Assembly (NCBI RefSeq): GCF_028453695.1
Contig: NC_135774.1
Span: 29,016,001-29,080,000, forward strand
DNA length: 64,000 nucleotides
From: Augochlora pura
Lineage: Eukaryota > Arthropoda > Insecta > Hymenoptera > Halictidae
Reading direction: 5' to 3'
Shown: piece after piece, positions 11,138 to 24,845 of the stretch
Layout of the letters: the number at the start of each line of letters is the position of its first letter
Numbering within the stretch: position 1 is the first letter of the stretch
Program-made: the position numbers and the translations under genes
The notes under the pieces: generated by a model
Seen by the model: the letters and a program-made list of their open reading frames with translations, nothing else
Told to the model about the DNA's origin: nothing
The model's database searches: none

Positions 11138-14100
11138 TTGCGACACCTTGTATCATATAATTCCAAGACAAACGTTCTTCATAGAACAGTCTGCGAACTT
11201 TGCAGAATTGAAAAATTAGAGAACGCTGTAATTCAACAGGGTTAATTACCATAAGATAGCAATTTATTTATAAGCACTTTGAGTGATACTGTACAGTTAG
11301 TATCCACAGGTGTTATTTTCTAAAAACGTCCTTTGCTTTCGCAGCATTCAATTACAACGTCACATTAGCACCGCCTCTAATATTTCCCTGTCAACGTTCC
11401 CGTCCGTCTCTCATTATTCTATAGCATGATATCCTAAGGTTTGTTACAAAGATTTCACGAATTATAAATCTTCCGGGGACAGTCGAAAAGAAACGAGCCG
11501 GCGACAGCCGGGTGACCGGCAAAAAAAAAAAAAAGGAAAGAAAGGAACGTGGCCGAGGTTCAACCGGACGTTTTCACGCGACGAGTTTATTAATCGGCGG
11601 GCACGCGGGGCCAGCGGGGAGAGGCGAGGGTCGTTTGTCAGGGAATTAAAACGTTCCGCGAACATAGTGGTTTGAATCAGAAGTCATCCGTCTTCGGTTA
11701 TGTGTGTCCGGGCTTAACGCGTCCCCCGCGCGCCGCATACGTGATTGCGCCGGGCGCGCGCGCATGCGACGACGCCGCGACGATGCAGAGTCGTTGCAGA
11801 GAGGCCTCCGTTCGCCAAACGATAAATTAACGACGTCTGTTTAGTCGCAATAAGTTCGCTGGGAAACACTTCGAACCTTGATCGGCGTACGCTTGTTTGT
11901 GCCGCGCGCTGCGCGCGCGTATGTTGCAAATTGATGGCCGCCGCAACCGTGTTGAAAATCGAACGGAGCGCAAACCCGGCGCAAAAGTGATAAATCGGGA
12001 ACAAGAGGGCTTAATAGGGGATCGTTAATGAATCGCCACGGATAGGTTACACGTGTGTGCGCGCGCGCGCAACCGTGTTGAGACGCTTCGAGCGCGGCTT
12101 TTGATCCGCCCCGGAATTCACTTTGTCCCGCGCTCGCGGAACACGTTGTTCATTGGTGCACACGTACGCCTGGGTGTAATATTTATTGAGTCGACGCATA
12201 ATTTCGCGCGGTCTTTCGCCGAGACGCGGGACACCGGTTGCATTTTCTCATAGATTTTTGTTGAAAAGCAGGTGGACTTGCGAGGACAGGTGCGCAGGTG
12301 TAGCTTCGATTTTTCGATCGGGATTGTTCAAGGTTTGCGTTCTCTCAGGAAACGTAAATGCAATTAATTATTCTAAATTTAGCACGGTCGGGGTTAACTC
12401 TTCTTTATTCATAATATTATTGCAAAACGATATTATCATTATTATTATTACTATTCCAATATTTAAATATTCTTATAGTATTCCCCAAGCGCCGAGTTCA
12501 TTTTTCCAAATAAAAACGAAGCTCGCGATAAAATAAGCCACGGTACTTACGATAATATTTTTTATTAATTAATATCAACGGAGCTCGCAAATAATTTTTC
12601 TAATGAACAGTATAGGACACGGCGATATATCAGATGGATCGCAGTATTTATCCTACACGTTATAAATGCACGGGGACCCGTTAATCGCCGATCATCGTCG
12701 AGAGTAATCTCGCTTTAAAATCGATAGTAAATAATCGATCATTGGATACGATCCCGGGCGACCAAGTGAATGGACAAGGTTCACGGACGATTCTCATCAC
12801 GAACCGCGCAATATCGATGATAATCTCGATCGGTGCCCGGGAACCGGGGGATAAAAGACGACGGGGCCGAAGAATTGTAGATCCTTATCCGGATCCCGGG
12901 GAACCCGTATTTCGCACGTGTTATCGGCGTGATAGTGCCGCTAATGTATATGATGTAATATGATTTACCAGACAGATTTCGGTTGATGATCGGTTACGGG
13001 GAAACGAAACCACCACGAAACTATTAAACGCTACGCGGAAAATTAAAAGAAAAAAAAGAAGAAGCATAAAACACGCTGTTCGTCGTAACGATCGCTGCCC
13101 TTCTTCGATATCTCTTCCCTTACAGATAGAAATCATGGTGAGAACATCATGGTGAAAACATCAATGTCATTAGTAAGCATAGAGTTATATTCGTCTTATT
13201 TATAAAATATTAGAAAATGAATTTGTTCCATAAAATATGAGAAAATATCTTTCGGTAATTTCAAGTTTTATTTGAAAAACTTCCGTCTTGCGCATACTGA
13301 ATTTCGACGAATATTTATATTAATATTGAATCTAAGAAAAATATTGACACATCCTAATAAACATCCCGATAAGTAGAAAGTTAATTACGCTCGGAAATGA
13401 AGGCACAGTAACTGGTTCCACTACCCCAGTGACATCCCCGCGAACGGCAACCGCTCCCCGGACAAACCGTAATTACCGCTCCGATGGGATCTCGGCGCTC
13501 GCAACCCTTTGTTTCGTCGACGCGGAACTGTTTTATATCGCGTTTCTCATTTTCTGAATTAACTGTGGACAGTCCCGGCGCGATAAAGTCGCGCGGCGGC
13601 AATTAGGCTGCGCATCTTTACGCGCTCGTGGCGTCCTGTCGAGATACCGAAACCGCCTTCTGAAATGTCGGTCGCACTTTCAGTTTCAGCGAGCGCCAAG
13701 TTTTTTTTAATTACTCAGAGACGTCACGCGTGTTCTTTTTATCGTAGCTTAACGAGGATGTCGAGGCTTCTTTGGTTAAATATTTATCGATTTTTTTCGT
13801 TTAGTATGAAATAGAAATTATTAGTATAGTATAACGTGACTGTATTCTTGCAAGTAACAGCATAAGTTGTATTCAGCGTCTGTTCATGGCTGACTGAATC
13901 TACTTGCGCCGACATATGAAAATCTCTAAGCAGTGTTTTTGGAATAATTATAATAATTGTCAGATTCCTTAACTTTAATATTTATATTTAATATTATTTT
14001 CTTTAATAATAATTTAATTATCGCACTGCTGTTATAGGATCATTTTGATACAGTGTATGCAAATTTTCAAATAATTAATCAATATTTGCTAATTAATAAA

Positions 14101-15936
14101 ATAATTAAATATTGATATTATGTTAGGAATAATAATGTGACTAACATATTTTTCGATCTATCCATAGATCTACCTGTATATCAAACAATAAAAATATTTT
14201 CCGGAAAAATTGACGAATAAAATTGCAAATGACCGCAAACAGTTGCGTAATTCTAAAAATAATCCGTCGTTCAAGGATCAACGTGGAATTACATTCGCTT
14301 TATATTGCCACCTTTCGTTCCTCGACTTTTATTTATCGACTACGGTAGACGATCGTAACGCACCTTTCATTTTAGGTCGCAAAGAGAACAGCGATGTTAA
14401 TTCTCCCGATAAATCACGCGGATTGTATGCGAACCGCGAGTTGGAAAGTAGGCAAATCAATGCTCGCATCAAGTAGAAACAGCCTGCGCTGACCGTACAC
14501 CATTGTTCCAGATTCAAGCACCTCGAAAGCCGAGTCCGCAGACTCCGGTGTGTACACCTGTTCCTCGCCCGCAAACACCGCACAAAAGATCATTGTCCAC
14601 AGAGGCTGGCGTCCAGCTACGAAGTATTCACGCTAGAATAAAGAGACGCGTAACATGCTCGCTCTTCCCTCACATTTGCCAACGATTTATGCGATGGATT
14701 TAATACCAATGTTATTATCATCATTCACATTATTTTCGTAATATTACATTCCTAAGGAATGAGGATTCTATGGAATTTAAAAAAGAATTTCTTTAGAGAA
14801 TTCAACCATAAAGGCAAGTCTTGTATATTAGAGATTAAATAGGTATATACATTATTTAAATAATTATATTATAATTTGCAATATTAGTGATTTAATACAG
14901 CGGTCACAAAAGATAATATCACATTTTTCTAAGACGGTATAACTTTGTTTAAAACAAGATTAAATAACTTCAACTTTTTACGGGACTATTTTACTGTGCA
15001 ACGAATCTGTCGAATATTTTTGTAATAATTAAAAATAAAAAAAAATATTTCAGTCATTATCCAGCATCTAAAAACGATTTCGAACAATTCTATTTAGATT
15101 TTAAAAACATTATTGTATTTTGAAACACTGCCAATACATTTTTCCTCGGAGCCGTCGTTATGCCAATAATTGCGAGATCGCATTAAATGAATTAAATCGG
15201 GAGATCGAATTAAATTAATTAAATCGAGAGACCCCGAGGGCTGTATTTCGGGAAGCGATTCGAAGCTGGCCGAACGACGAACGAAACCCTCCCTGGAATC
15301 CCGGGCTCTGTACAATATATCATCGCCGAGCGAAATCCCCGACACCGACCGCATAATATTAGCGCGGAGCTTGAAATATTGACCGGGCGCGGTTTACTAG
15401 GCCGATGAACGCGCGTGTTGTTCGAACGCGTCGCAGAATAGCCAGTGGCCGCTAGAGAGAAGCGGCGGATTTTAATTAGAGACGTATTAATTATAGAGCT
15501 CACGGTGTGCCGAAGCTTCTTAAATCATCCGTCGCGACGCTCTTTCTGTCGACCGGTGGAAAAGCGGACTCGCACGAATGCAAATCGGCGCGACGCTAAT
15601 GCCGCTTAACCTCGCGGTAATTGTCAGCACAGATAGAGATAGGGAGCGAGAGGCAAAGGCCGGGAGAGAAGAAGAGAGAGAGAGAGAGAGAGAGTGTGTG
15701 TGTGGAGTCTAGGATAATTTATCGCGGCATGAGATGCGAGCGGAATGGAGCCGGCGCGGCTGTGATCTAGAGGGTGAACGAACGTAATCAATTAAAAGTG
15801 GATGCTGCGAGAGGCTCGCTTCTTGCATACGATCTGACGTTCTAGACCATGCTAGGAATTGTTCTTTAATTTTTAATATTTTAATAGGCGCGTTACGTAT
15901 TTTAATAATTTTTAACAAAATAAATACCGCACTCTG
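11138..15936. other. Non-coding stretch
   Basis: GC-rich islands at about 11470-12350, 12660-12940 and 13400-13640 alternate with AT-rich DNA (13790-14180, 14700-15120). Small overlapping frames on both strands are unrecognised. A poly-A run of about 14 lies near 11521, and an imperfect ATT run lies near 12429-12455. The words GAATTAAATCGGGAGA and AATTAAATCGAGAGA are tandem near 15189-15232. Confidence 0.55.
15664..15704. repeat. (GA)n followed by (GT)n microsatellite
   Basis: A pure GA run passes directly into a short GTGTGTGTG run. Confidence 0.9.
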
Positions 15937-15940
15937 TTAA

Positions 15941-16241
15941 CCCTTTGCACTCGAGTGGCGACTCTGAGGCACCAATAAAACTGTTACAGTACGTTCCAAA
16001 ATAATTTTTATATTATGAAAAATTAGATTTCAGAAATTCTTAAAAATATAACTGTAGTTGCCTGAATTACAATATTCAATTTCATATGCATAAAAAACAT
16101 TTTGTTATATAAAATGGAAATGTTATGTCAGAAAAGTAATTTTAAAATACCGCCGTTATTTTACCGTAATAATATTTACCGTTTTAAAATACCGTAGTTA
16201 TTTTAAAATTACAGTTAAAATGGCTTCGTTATGGCAAAGGT
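15941..16241 (+). mobile_element. TTAA-flanked MITE, 301 bp (GCACTCG family), internally expanded
   Basis: The left flank is TTAA at 15937-15940 and the start is CCCTTTGCACTCGAGTGGCG. The right end is degraded (ATGGCAAAGGT) before TTAA at 16242-16245. The inner arm AATGGCTTCG near the right end matches the copies at 27686 and 62702. It is about 60 bp longer than the 62702 copy because TACCGTAGTTATTTTAAAAT-like words near 16146-16210 are repeated. The subterminal stem TGGCG...CGCCA seen in the 62702 copy has decayed to TGG...CCA. Confidence 0.72.
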
Positions 16242-16245
16242 TTAA

Positions 16246-18748
16246 CGACACACAGACCTAGACACACGAAGTCCTATATTCTCTCACTAAAATCAAAAAA
16301 TAGTTTCCGCGAACCTTAATACAGCCGCGTCACTCGAAGGAGCAAATCTGCGACGAAGAACCGGAAAATGATATGTAAAATCGAATCGTATCATCTGTCC
16401 AGCCCGTAGCGATTATAAAGGCACGAGGCAATCTTGCCGATCAAGGAAACGCTTAGTCCAAAGTGTATCATCGTGCCGGAGGAGACAGAAATTCCGCTTA
16501 ATCACCGCAAAACTTTCTGCGATCATCTTTAAACTTTCTATCGGTCCGACGACGCTTCTGTCACTCTCCTGCCTGCTTAACCGTGTTTTCGTCGTCGTCG
16601 TCGTCTTTCTCGACGAGGCGGGAGGGACATGACCAAGCAATCGGGAAACGATAAGGAAGACGTCGATCGGCCCCGGCCCATTATCCGTTCGAGTTATCGG
16701 CAGCGGATTTAATGATACCGATCGCGCCGCGGGCCAGCATTACGATGACTTTGTAGCCGACTCTCGGCCCGATCATCGTCATAATTTCACGCGGCGGATC
16801 GCGCGCGGGTCAGACCCGATCACGGCTATGCATCGGCCGATTATTACCACGACCGAGAGAAAAAGCGAAACCACGGGCAGAGAGAGATAGAGAGAGAGTG
16901 AGAGGGAGATAGAGAGAGATCGGCTAATTGATTCCGCGTCGGCCGGGAAAAAGCGTCAGCTGCTCGCGGGACCGAGCAATTTAATCGTTTGTCTTATTAA
17001 CTCGCCGCTAGTTGCGCCGGCTAGCGCGACCGGCTCTTCCGGAAGGAAATGGAAACCGGTCCATAACGCCGCGGTTTATAATGAACGGTAACGCCTGGCG
17101 TAATGAACTCATCGCGGCCGGATCGATGTCTGCCCGCGTAACGCGGCATGTGTTTGGACAACCGTATCGCGGCCACTGTCTTCTTCCCGGTTCCCGCGAA
17201 TCGTCGTTCGAACTGCACCTGCGAAAATATTTGCGCCTCTTCGACGTTTACTTCGCGCTGCAACGCGCGCGTCAGTTTCTACCTCCCTCGCTATTTCGCC
17301 GAATAACTACGCAGATATTTGGCGTTCCTCTCTCTCTCGCATCGACGCGGTGAATTTGGTTTTTCCTTTAATCATTCTGCTGTTCGAAAATTGCATTCAA
17401 TTTCACCATAAACGAATCGCTGCCAATATTTTCGCCAAATGTCACAGCAAGATCGCGTTTAATAGATTGTTATAACCGTTGGACACTGTTGTTAAAATAA
17501 ACGCCAGCGACGGGCGCGTTAACTATAGCACGTTTGATTTACGGTTGTCGTTCGGCGTTGGACACGAAGGGCGAAGGCGGGGCGGTCGAAGAATTCGAGG
17601 ACGTGAAAAAATGCAAATAACGCGCGGACTTCAAAGTCCGATGAAATCGCGGCTCCTTTCTTCCGTCGTCGAATATTTTCTTCCCGGAACACGGTTCGAG
17701 CTCGTGCGCTCGCGCGCGCGCGCCTCTTCGTAAACACATAAATAAGCGCGCGTGTCCGTCGGTTATTAATAAGATTTCACGGGTACCCGCGTTTATTTTC
17801 GACACCACAAATCTCGCGAGGACGCGCGGTTCATTAAAAAGCCCTCGGCCGGGCAGAAAAAAGCCGGCTTAATTGATACCTAACGAGCTGCTACCTTGAC
17901 GAATGGAGCGGATGATCGAGGTGTTGACCCCTCTTTTTACCGAGACCGTTGTTAATGGGTCCAACGGCGCGGTCACTGGCGTTGATCGAACAGAGACGAG
18001 ACTGCCAAATATTTTTGGACAAGTAGCCTTGGATCGTTTATCAAAAATTTATCTTTGTCTCAAGGACGATTGCTTTACCTGGAAACGCTTTCGATTATTT
18101 TTCGTCCTACTTTACAATCGCGATAAATATATCATAAATTTTTATATGAAATAAAAAATGACCTAATGGAAATATCTGTCATCTTCTAATAATTTTAATG
18201 AATGCTTAATGTATATATAGCTGATTAATATCTTTAATATGTATAGCTGATTAATATATATATAGCGCAGAAGTGTTTCCAAATTTTTCCGACGTTCTTA
18301 TCTCGTTTTCTAGATGGCCGTACAAATTGCCGACCGAAAAGTATCCAAAGTAACAAAGGAGTCCACGGAGTAGCGCGGACGAGCTCTTAGGGCAACGCTC
18401 CAAAGTCAATAAGAGAGCAGCGACGAAGAAGATATTTCGAATTTTTACGGATTCGGCGCCGAACACGATGGGAAGGCTGTCTACCTCCTTGCTCTCCTCT
18501 TACGTAATATACTCCGAGTGGGCGTGGTTTCATTGCCCTCGCGATCTCGTAGGTGCCGGGGCAATGCCCCGAGGGGCAATCTGTGCCAGCACCTGCCCGA
18601 ACATAAGTGCGCGATCAATTATCTATTCGATCGCGATCGCTTAAACCTTATCTGCTGCTAAAAATGTCAGACACACGTGGCGAACTTATAAATAGAAGAA
18701 ATGCGTATTATTGCTGCAAAAGTAATTTCGATAATCCAAATCGATATT
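16246..18748. other. Non-coding stretch, GC-rich centre
   Basis: 16650-17900 is CpG-rich with overlapping frames on both strands (for example 17012-17353 plus and 17539-17808 minus) and no recognisable domain. A GA microsatellite lies at 16878-16920 and an alternating GC run near 17707-17721. The rest is plain. Confidence 0.55.
16878..16920. repeat. GA/GATA-type microsatellite
   Basis: Imperfect AGAGAGATAGAGAG units on the plus strand. Confidence 0.85.
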
Positions 18749-18752
18749 TTAA

Positions 18753-18875
18753 CACGTTAACGCCGGCTTGACCCACCAGTAAAATAGATACTGCATAATA
18801 GGTTTATGTTATTTGATCTGAACATAATAAACAGATATTCAATAGTAAAAATATTATTCAATAGTAAAAATATTA
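18753..18875 (+). mobile_element. Left-end fragment of a CACGTT-family MITE
   Basis: TTAA (18749-18752) is followed by CACGTTAACGCCGGCTTGACCCACC. This aligns with the left end at 23959, where CACGTT is followed by CGCCG and a GTCACCC word. No right terminus is seen. Its distal part holds two exact 19 bp direct repeats starting at 18837 and 18856. The inner boundary is arbitrary. Confidence 0.45.
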
Positions 18876-20814
18876 AAACTCAATATTTTAGATTCAACGA
18901 TGATGAAATGAAAGATTCGAGGATGGCCATTCGATCGACAACGGTGCCTTTAACACTGAAAATCTTCGGAACCCTTTCCTCGTGGAAAATCGTGTCTGGT
19001 GAACGTTTAGGGTCCCAGCACGTGGCCATTTTCTTCCCACGGGGAACGGCACCTTGTCGAAGAAACGACGACGAGGGAACCTGCGGCCGTCCTCCGGTGC
19101 GTCGCTGCCGACGAAAAGTGGTCCTTAACCGCACTTGACTTTCGAGACGAAGGCCAGAAAGACCGTAGGGGGGAGAGAGAGAGGAGGGGAGAGGACGACG
19201 GTCCGGTCAAAGGAGGGATAGAAACGTCCATTATTCTATTCCGACGAAGTGAGGCCGGCAATCTGGCCTTATAAAATAAACCACTCTAGCGCTTGCGGCT
19301 CGCCGCGATCTGTCAAATAAATCGTAGCTCGTTTCTTACGAGCTTACTTAGCCGTCGACCTCCTCCTCCCCCTGCCCTACCCTCCCCGCCCCGCCGACCT
19401 CCTCGACCGCCCCAGTGCGGTCTCTGTACGAGATTTTCGTCCCTCTTCGCGCGGCCACGGCCTAGAGGCTCCCGTTCGTGAAATAACGCCACGAGAACGC
19501 GCGCGAGCGCGAGCGCGGAGGAGAGATCCGTCTTCGCGCTCGAGAGGAGGATCAAGCGGCTCGAGGGAAATCTCGAGGGACAATGCGTCCCTCTGTGTAT
19601 CACGGCGATCGTTCGCGCCGCGGCGATGGGCGCCGTTCCACGGACCTTTCATTCGTACGCACGCGGGACCGCTTGCTTTCGATTAACGCGTTTTTACGGG
19701 ACTTTTCTCGGCCCTGGGTACCAGAGGGCATAGAAGGAGGAGGAGGAATTTATACGTTCAAAATACAAATTTTCTCGGACGTTTGTAAGAAATAGTTAAA
19801 AGAATGTACCCTCTTTCTATTTTGACAAGTTGCGAATAGCGAGAAGATGATATTAAATTTGCATATTTTCACAATATTTTCTCAATTCAGAGAATTTATT
19901 TTCTCAATTTATATAGAACCCTTAATCTAATAATTTTACTTTAGGGTTTTAGCAGATAATTTTCTTGGTTCTACTCTTCTCAGTTCTTCATTCTGCTAGT
20001 TTTTATAATCTGAGTGTCCATGTAATGATAGAATTGAACATCGAATCTCGTCACAAATGAAAGTGCCATTCCAATGCACTTACGATTAAATATAGTTTCC
20101 TTGAATCATCTCCACGGCAATACGCGGGACGAGCATAACGCTGCGCTCGCCTCTGCGCATATTTATCGCTGGAACACCTCGGTCCAAGCGCTTGTTAATT
20201 GGCCCGGCAAACAAAGCGAGCCCCCCCCCCCCGGGGTCTGCGCGGCCGCATTTAATATCTTAATCGTTTGTTGCCGATTCATCTTCGTGACGTCCCGAGG
20301 CTGCAGCTTCCGGTGCCCGGGAATCGGATTAATTCGCGACGGCATGAACGTCGTTAGGGAAAATGGTTTTTCGCCGTTGGAAACGCGGCAGAAATTACAG
20401 GCCGCGTAATCCCATCGGGCGAAAGAAGGGAGCGCAAAAACCGGCCACTTCATTATACCGGTGATTTATGTTTTAGCGAGGCTCCCCCTAACCGGCGACG
20501 GTGGTTGTGCGGTTTTTTAATCTAACAACGGTGGAACGTGTGTGCAGAAAACAGTCTCTCTCGCGGTCCCAGGCCGTGTCACCGGAAGTAAGCAAAATCC
20601 GCGGGCATCCACGCGATCACCGTGCGTGGACCCCTAGGTACAACACAGGTAGGACGCGACGTGGAAGAAAAAAACGGGCCCGTAATTCGTCTCGCGTGTA
20701 TATTATCATTTGCGCGAAGACCCGGCCGTATCCGATCAGCGTTTTGCTCGCGTAAACACCGGAAGCGGCGCGACGCCTCTGCCGCCGTTGCTGCTGCGGG
20801 ACAAACGAAGGAAT
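18876..20814. other. Non-coding stretch with a polypyrimidine tract
   Basis: GC-rich from 18950 to 19740 and from 20130 to 20760, AT-rich between. The 19356-19412 stretch is C/T-rich (CCTCCTCC words). A C12 run begins at 20221. Open frames on both strands are low-complexity (P/R-rich) or unrecognised. Confidence 0.55.
20221..20232. repeat. Poly-C run (12 bases)
   Basis: Twelve consecutive C followed by GGGG. The length may be unreliable in assembly. Confidence 0.9.
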
Positions 20815-21475
20815 TCCTCGGACGTCTACGAAATTCTTCAGGCGTCTACGATTTTTCTGGGACGTCTACGAGCATCATGGAACGCCTAGAAAATTTGTCG
20901 AGGTACGTCGACGATATTCTTGGCACGTATGCGATTTTTTTTGTGAGCGGGGTGCATGTACGAGATTCTTGGCGCGTCCATACATTTTTTGGGATATCTG
21001 GGAAGCTTTTCGGACGTCCACGAATTTTTTGGAATGCCCACGATTCTCTTCGAATGTCTACGAATTTTTTTGGGACGTGTAGGATATTCTAGGCACGTCT
21101 ACGAATTTTTTGGGAACATCTAGGATAGTCTTGGCACGTCTACGAATTTTTTAGAACGTTTACGAATGTCTTGGAAAGTCTGCGATTTGTTTGGGAGCTC
21201 TACGAATTTTTTGGAAACGTCTATAATTTTTTTCGGATATCTAGGTACTTCTTAGAATGTCCACGAATTTTTTGGGACGTCCGTGAACATCTTGGAACGT
21301 CTACGAATTTTTTGGAACATCTACAATATTCTTGACACATTTTACAAAATTTTTAAGACAATTATAACAGTCTTCGGACGTCTACGAATTTTTTGGGATA
21401 TCTACGAGCATTTTAAGACGTCTCGGAACCTCCTCAAAATTTTTTTGTGACATCCATAGACATTTTCACACGTCC
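20815..21475. repeat. Minisatellite, about 21 bp degenerate unit
   Basis: Roughly thirty imperfect head-to-tail copies around the consensus GGGACGTCTACGAATTTTTTG. The best conserved core is ACGTCTACGAA. Units vary in length by several bases, so reading frames drift. The plus-strand frame 20622-21092 arises largely from these units and is not a gene. The core is rich in overlapping GACGTC words. Confidence 0.85.
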
Positions 21476-21489
21476 ACGAATTTTATTAA

Positions 21490-23954
21490 AAATCTACAAC
21501 TAAAAACGACAATAATTAGCTAGGGTATAATAAATACAGGTATATAACATACACAGTGGAAATAATTCGAGGACATTAATATCAATCACGAAGCATTAGT
21601 AACGCTGATGCGTTATTTATCTACTAAAAAATTGTCTTTCTAAACATTCGCGAGCGGCCGGATAGAGGAAACCCAGACGAGCGATCCTGTAATTTTTGAT
21701 TGCTATCAGACGGAATTTCTCTGGAACGATTTAAAGCGGCGGTTTGCACGGAAACCGTGGCAAAATTACCCCAATTCTCGTCGTTTAGCGACGACCGCAG
21801 AGCAGCGGCCAGAACGATTCGGCGGAGAAAGGAGAGAGAGAGAGGGAGGACGCCTGCGGAGAACGGAGGGCGAAGAGACGAGAGAAAGAGGGAAGGGTCG
21901 GTGTACAGATGGGGGGCGGGAGAGCGAAGGATAATTTATTCCGGCTTTATTTAATCTCTTCCCTCGCGTCTCGTCGACGCGACTTGCTAAGCTCCTTTAA
22001 TCCAGATTCTGGACCGAGAAACCGAGAAGCGGTCTCGTGCTCGCGACCGAACAGAACGTCACAATTTGTTTGTACTAATCTCTCTGGACCGTCTCTCTTT
22101 CTCTCTCACTCTCTTTCTTTCTTTCTCTCCCTTTCTCTTTCTTTCTTTCTTCTTTCTCTCTTTCTCTTTCTCGTCGAATTCGATCGTCTTTTTCCATCGC
22201 CGAGAAAGTAATTTCGGAGCAGCCGGTTTCACAAAACTGGGCCGATGAAATGCAACCAATAACGCGGGGTCCGTTGCCATTTTTATGGGGGGCCGTTTGC
22301 CGGGTCTTCTTCTCGTTCTCTCGCGCCGTATATTCCGCGAAAGAGAATTCGCAGACGCCTCTCTTGCAAGCCTCGCGAGCCATTCGAACTGGAAACTCCG
22401 TGGAATATCGGAACAATCGGCACAGTGTTTTAAACCGCAGCTTAACACTTTACCTAACCTATAAATCGGCGTTTCCCTCCGATTGGTAACCTATAAATCG
22501 ATTGTCAAACTAACCAATAATTAACCAATAATTCAATATCAATTATTAAAATAAACGTGTTAGATCGTAAGCTTCAATATTACTATACAATTTTCTAAAT
22601 ATTAAATATCTCTCGGGATTAATAAAATAAATTAAGTCAAAATAGAAACGAAAATTTCCATTGAGCTCAATTTTTACGATCGGTCGGCAAAGCGTTAATT
22701 AATAAGAGTCGCGCGAATCGGCGTAAACAATCTCCTTAGAGTTTCAAGTATAATCGAAAATGTCGGGTGCGCGTCCGGCGTAGCGTCCGATTGTTTTTCG
22801 GCGAATCGATTATCTTGAAATCTCCGGCACGGGTGTATTTGAACGTCGCGCCGATTACAATTGGGTCGGCCGATAGCCGATTTTATTATTAATAGACCGT
22901 GACGCGGTGTTTGTTTAGATGATTTCGGCAAAATGTTTTCGTCGATCGCGATCTGCGACGTTTCTGCTCTATTTTGAACGCGGCGGCCGTCTCTCTGTTT
23001 GGCAGAGATCGATTTTCCTGTTCTTATTATTTATTCGACGGGATCGCGAGCTGTGAAATCGTTTGCAACGAAAATAGGCCGATCCGGTTTTCTTTATTTT
23101 CTTTATTGTTTTAGTCTCATACAGCTGTGATACAAATAAGAAAATTACCCGATTTAAAAAAAAAAAAGAATAAATTAACCTCGAAATAATCTCCACCGTT
23201 GTCATTAAATAAATTCTTAAGACTAATAAAATAATAAAAAAAATTACCCGATTAAAGAAAGAAGAACAAATTAACCTTGAAATATTCTCCACCATTGTGA
23301 CACTGATAAAATTCTTAATACTAATTAAGACACCTTTTTATACCGAACAGTTTGTGTATAAACATCTTTTTTCTGTCAATATTGACACATTTATACCAGG
23401 TGCATTTGTCGATATTTTTAGAGGTCGAATGAAGGTCTAGAATGAAAAGATGACGGAATTGGATTGTTCCATTGATAGTTCGGGGAAGAATGATACTTCG
23501 ACTGTAAGATAAAAATTCTCCGTATCGTAGGAGAGCGATCCAGCGCGGTGCAAGGCCGGCTGTCCATTTGTTTTCGCATTGAGCGTTGACAGCGTTAACC
23601 GGTCGCTACCGATGCGCCGCGCGGCACGTCACAATTTAATGTGTCCGATACCCCAGCCCATGCGCGCTCGTGATGAAAACATGCGTCTTAATCGATCGGT
23701 GGACACACCGTCGAGATCCACGATTAAATCACGCCGGTCAGTCTATTTTCTGCCGGCCGAGTGACGCACGAATTTTCGTCCCTCATTTGCAGCGACGTTT
23801 CGAGCGAGAAATTGACCGTCCAGCGACCGGAAGCGCGCACCACGAACCGGAAACGTGTTTTCTCCTCGCGTGGCCGACTGAGCTGCTCGACCTTTCGATT
23901 CGAAACCTCTCGAAACGATTTCGGGATCCCCCTCGATCGATACCGCGCACGCTG
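21490..23954. other. Non-coding stretch with purine and pyrimidine simple repeats
   Basis: GA-rich DNA around 21828-21900 precedes a CT-rich tract at 22078-22172. The rest alternates AT-rich (22450-22680, 23140-23400) and GC-rich blocks. Near 23140-23300 two diverged copies of an AAATTACCCGATT...AATTAACCT word about 90 bp apart suggest an old duplication. The short palindrome GTCAATATTGAC lies near 23376. Confidence 0.55.
22078..22172. repeat. CT-rich pyrimidine tract
   Basis: About 95 bp of TCTCTTTCTTTC-type repeat, almost purely C and T on the plus strand. It generates the F/S/L-rich plus-strand and K/E/R-rich minus-strand frames here. Confidence 0.88.
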
Positions 23955-23958
23955 TTAA

Positions 23959-24178
23959 CACGTTCGTCGCCGCGTCACCCATATCTGGGTGACATTAATT
24001 TCTGAGGAATTTTGAAAATTTATTGCAATGTATTCTAGCAAAATTCGACTACGATCTTCCGAACGCGAAAGAGTTCTAATGTCGTCCCCTATGATAAACT
24101 TTTTAGTTTTATTTTAATTAATTAAATTTCTTTAATTATGTAGGAATTTTAGTGTCTAATTGTTGGCGACGAACGCCG
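23959..24178 (+). mobile_element. TTAA-flanked MITE, 220 bp (CACGTTCG family)
   Basis: Flanked by TTAA at 23955-23958 and 24179-24182. The left end CACGTTCGTCGCC and the inverse right end CGGCGTTCGTCGCC share CGTTCGTCGCC exactly. Fifteen bp inside the left end is a stem-loop, GTCACCCA-TATC-TGGGTGAC (23974-23993). The interior words AATTTTGAAAATTTAT and AGAGTTCTAATGTC recur at 49333-49500, and GAGTTCTAATGTCAT recurs at 56059-56240. This is the most complete copy of the family in the window. Confidence 0.78.
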
Positions 24179-24182
24179 TTAA

Positions 24183-24845
24183 ATCACCGTCTATTTCCGT
24201 CGAATCGACGCGCCGATCAAAACCATCGAAACATTCGTCGAGTTCCACGAATTCTTTTCTGGAGTCTTATCTCTCGTTAATTAACCGTCTCTTAATACGA
24301 TTTTAATCGCCCGGTTTCGTGGGAAATCCGTGTCACAGACTTTTCCATCGATGACTCAGGATTCCAACTTTACGAACTTCTTTATTATAAAAATTATTCG
24401 GCGCAGATACGAATCGACGTTTCGCTCTGGAAATCAATTTGCAGACGGTGAATCATCGATACCGGAGAATGAGCGACGACGACGTTTTGATAAAAACAAA
24501 AAAAAAAAAAAGAAACGTCGAACGAAATAATATAAGCGGGACGAAAAATATTTTCCATTCGTGCCCGCGTGAATAACGAGCTATTTCCGGAGGATCCTCG
24601 AAAATAATCTCGGACGTCGAACAAACGGCCCTGCTGCAATTCTTCGGCCTATCTTTTTACGGTTGTTGTACTAGAATAACGACGGTAAGTCTCGGGAGAA
24701 TTCCTTTGAGAATTACTGGCCCTTCAGACCTATACCGAAGAGTCCCAGAATGCAATTAACTTCCAACGCCCCCCCCCCCCCCTCCCCTTCCGTCGACTAT
24801 TAGCTTATCGGGAAACATTGTTAAACGCTTTGCAACTAGTCGCTA
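24183..24845. other. Non-coding spacer
   Basis: No gene signal. It contains an A13 run near 24499 and a C14 run at 24769-24782. Confidence 0.6.
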
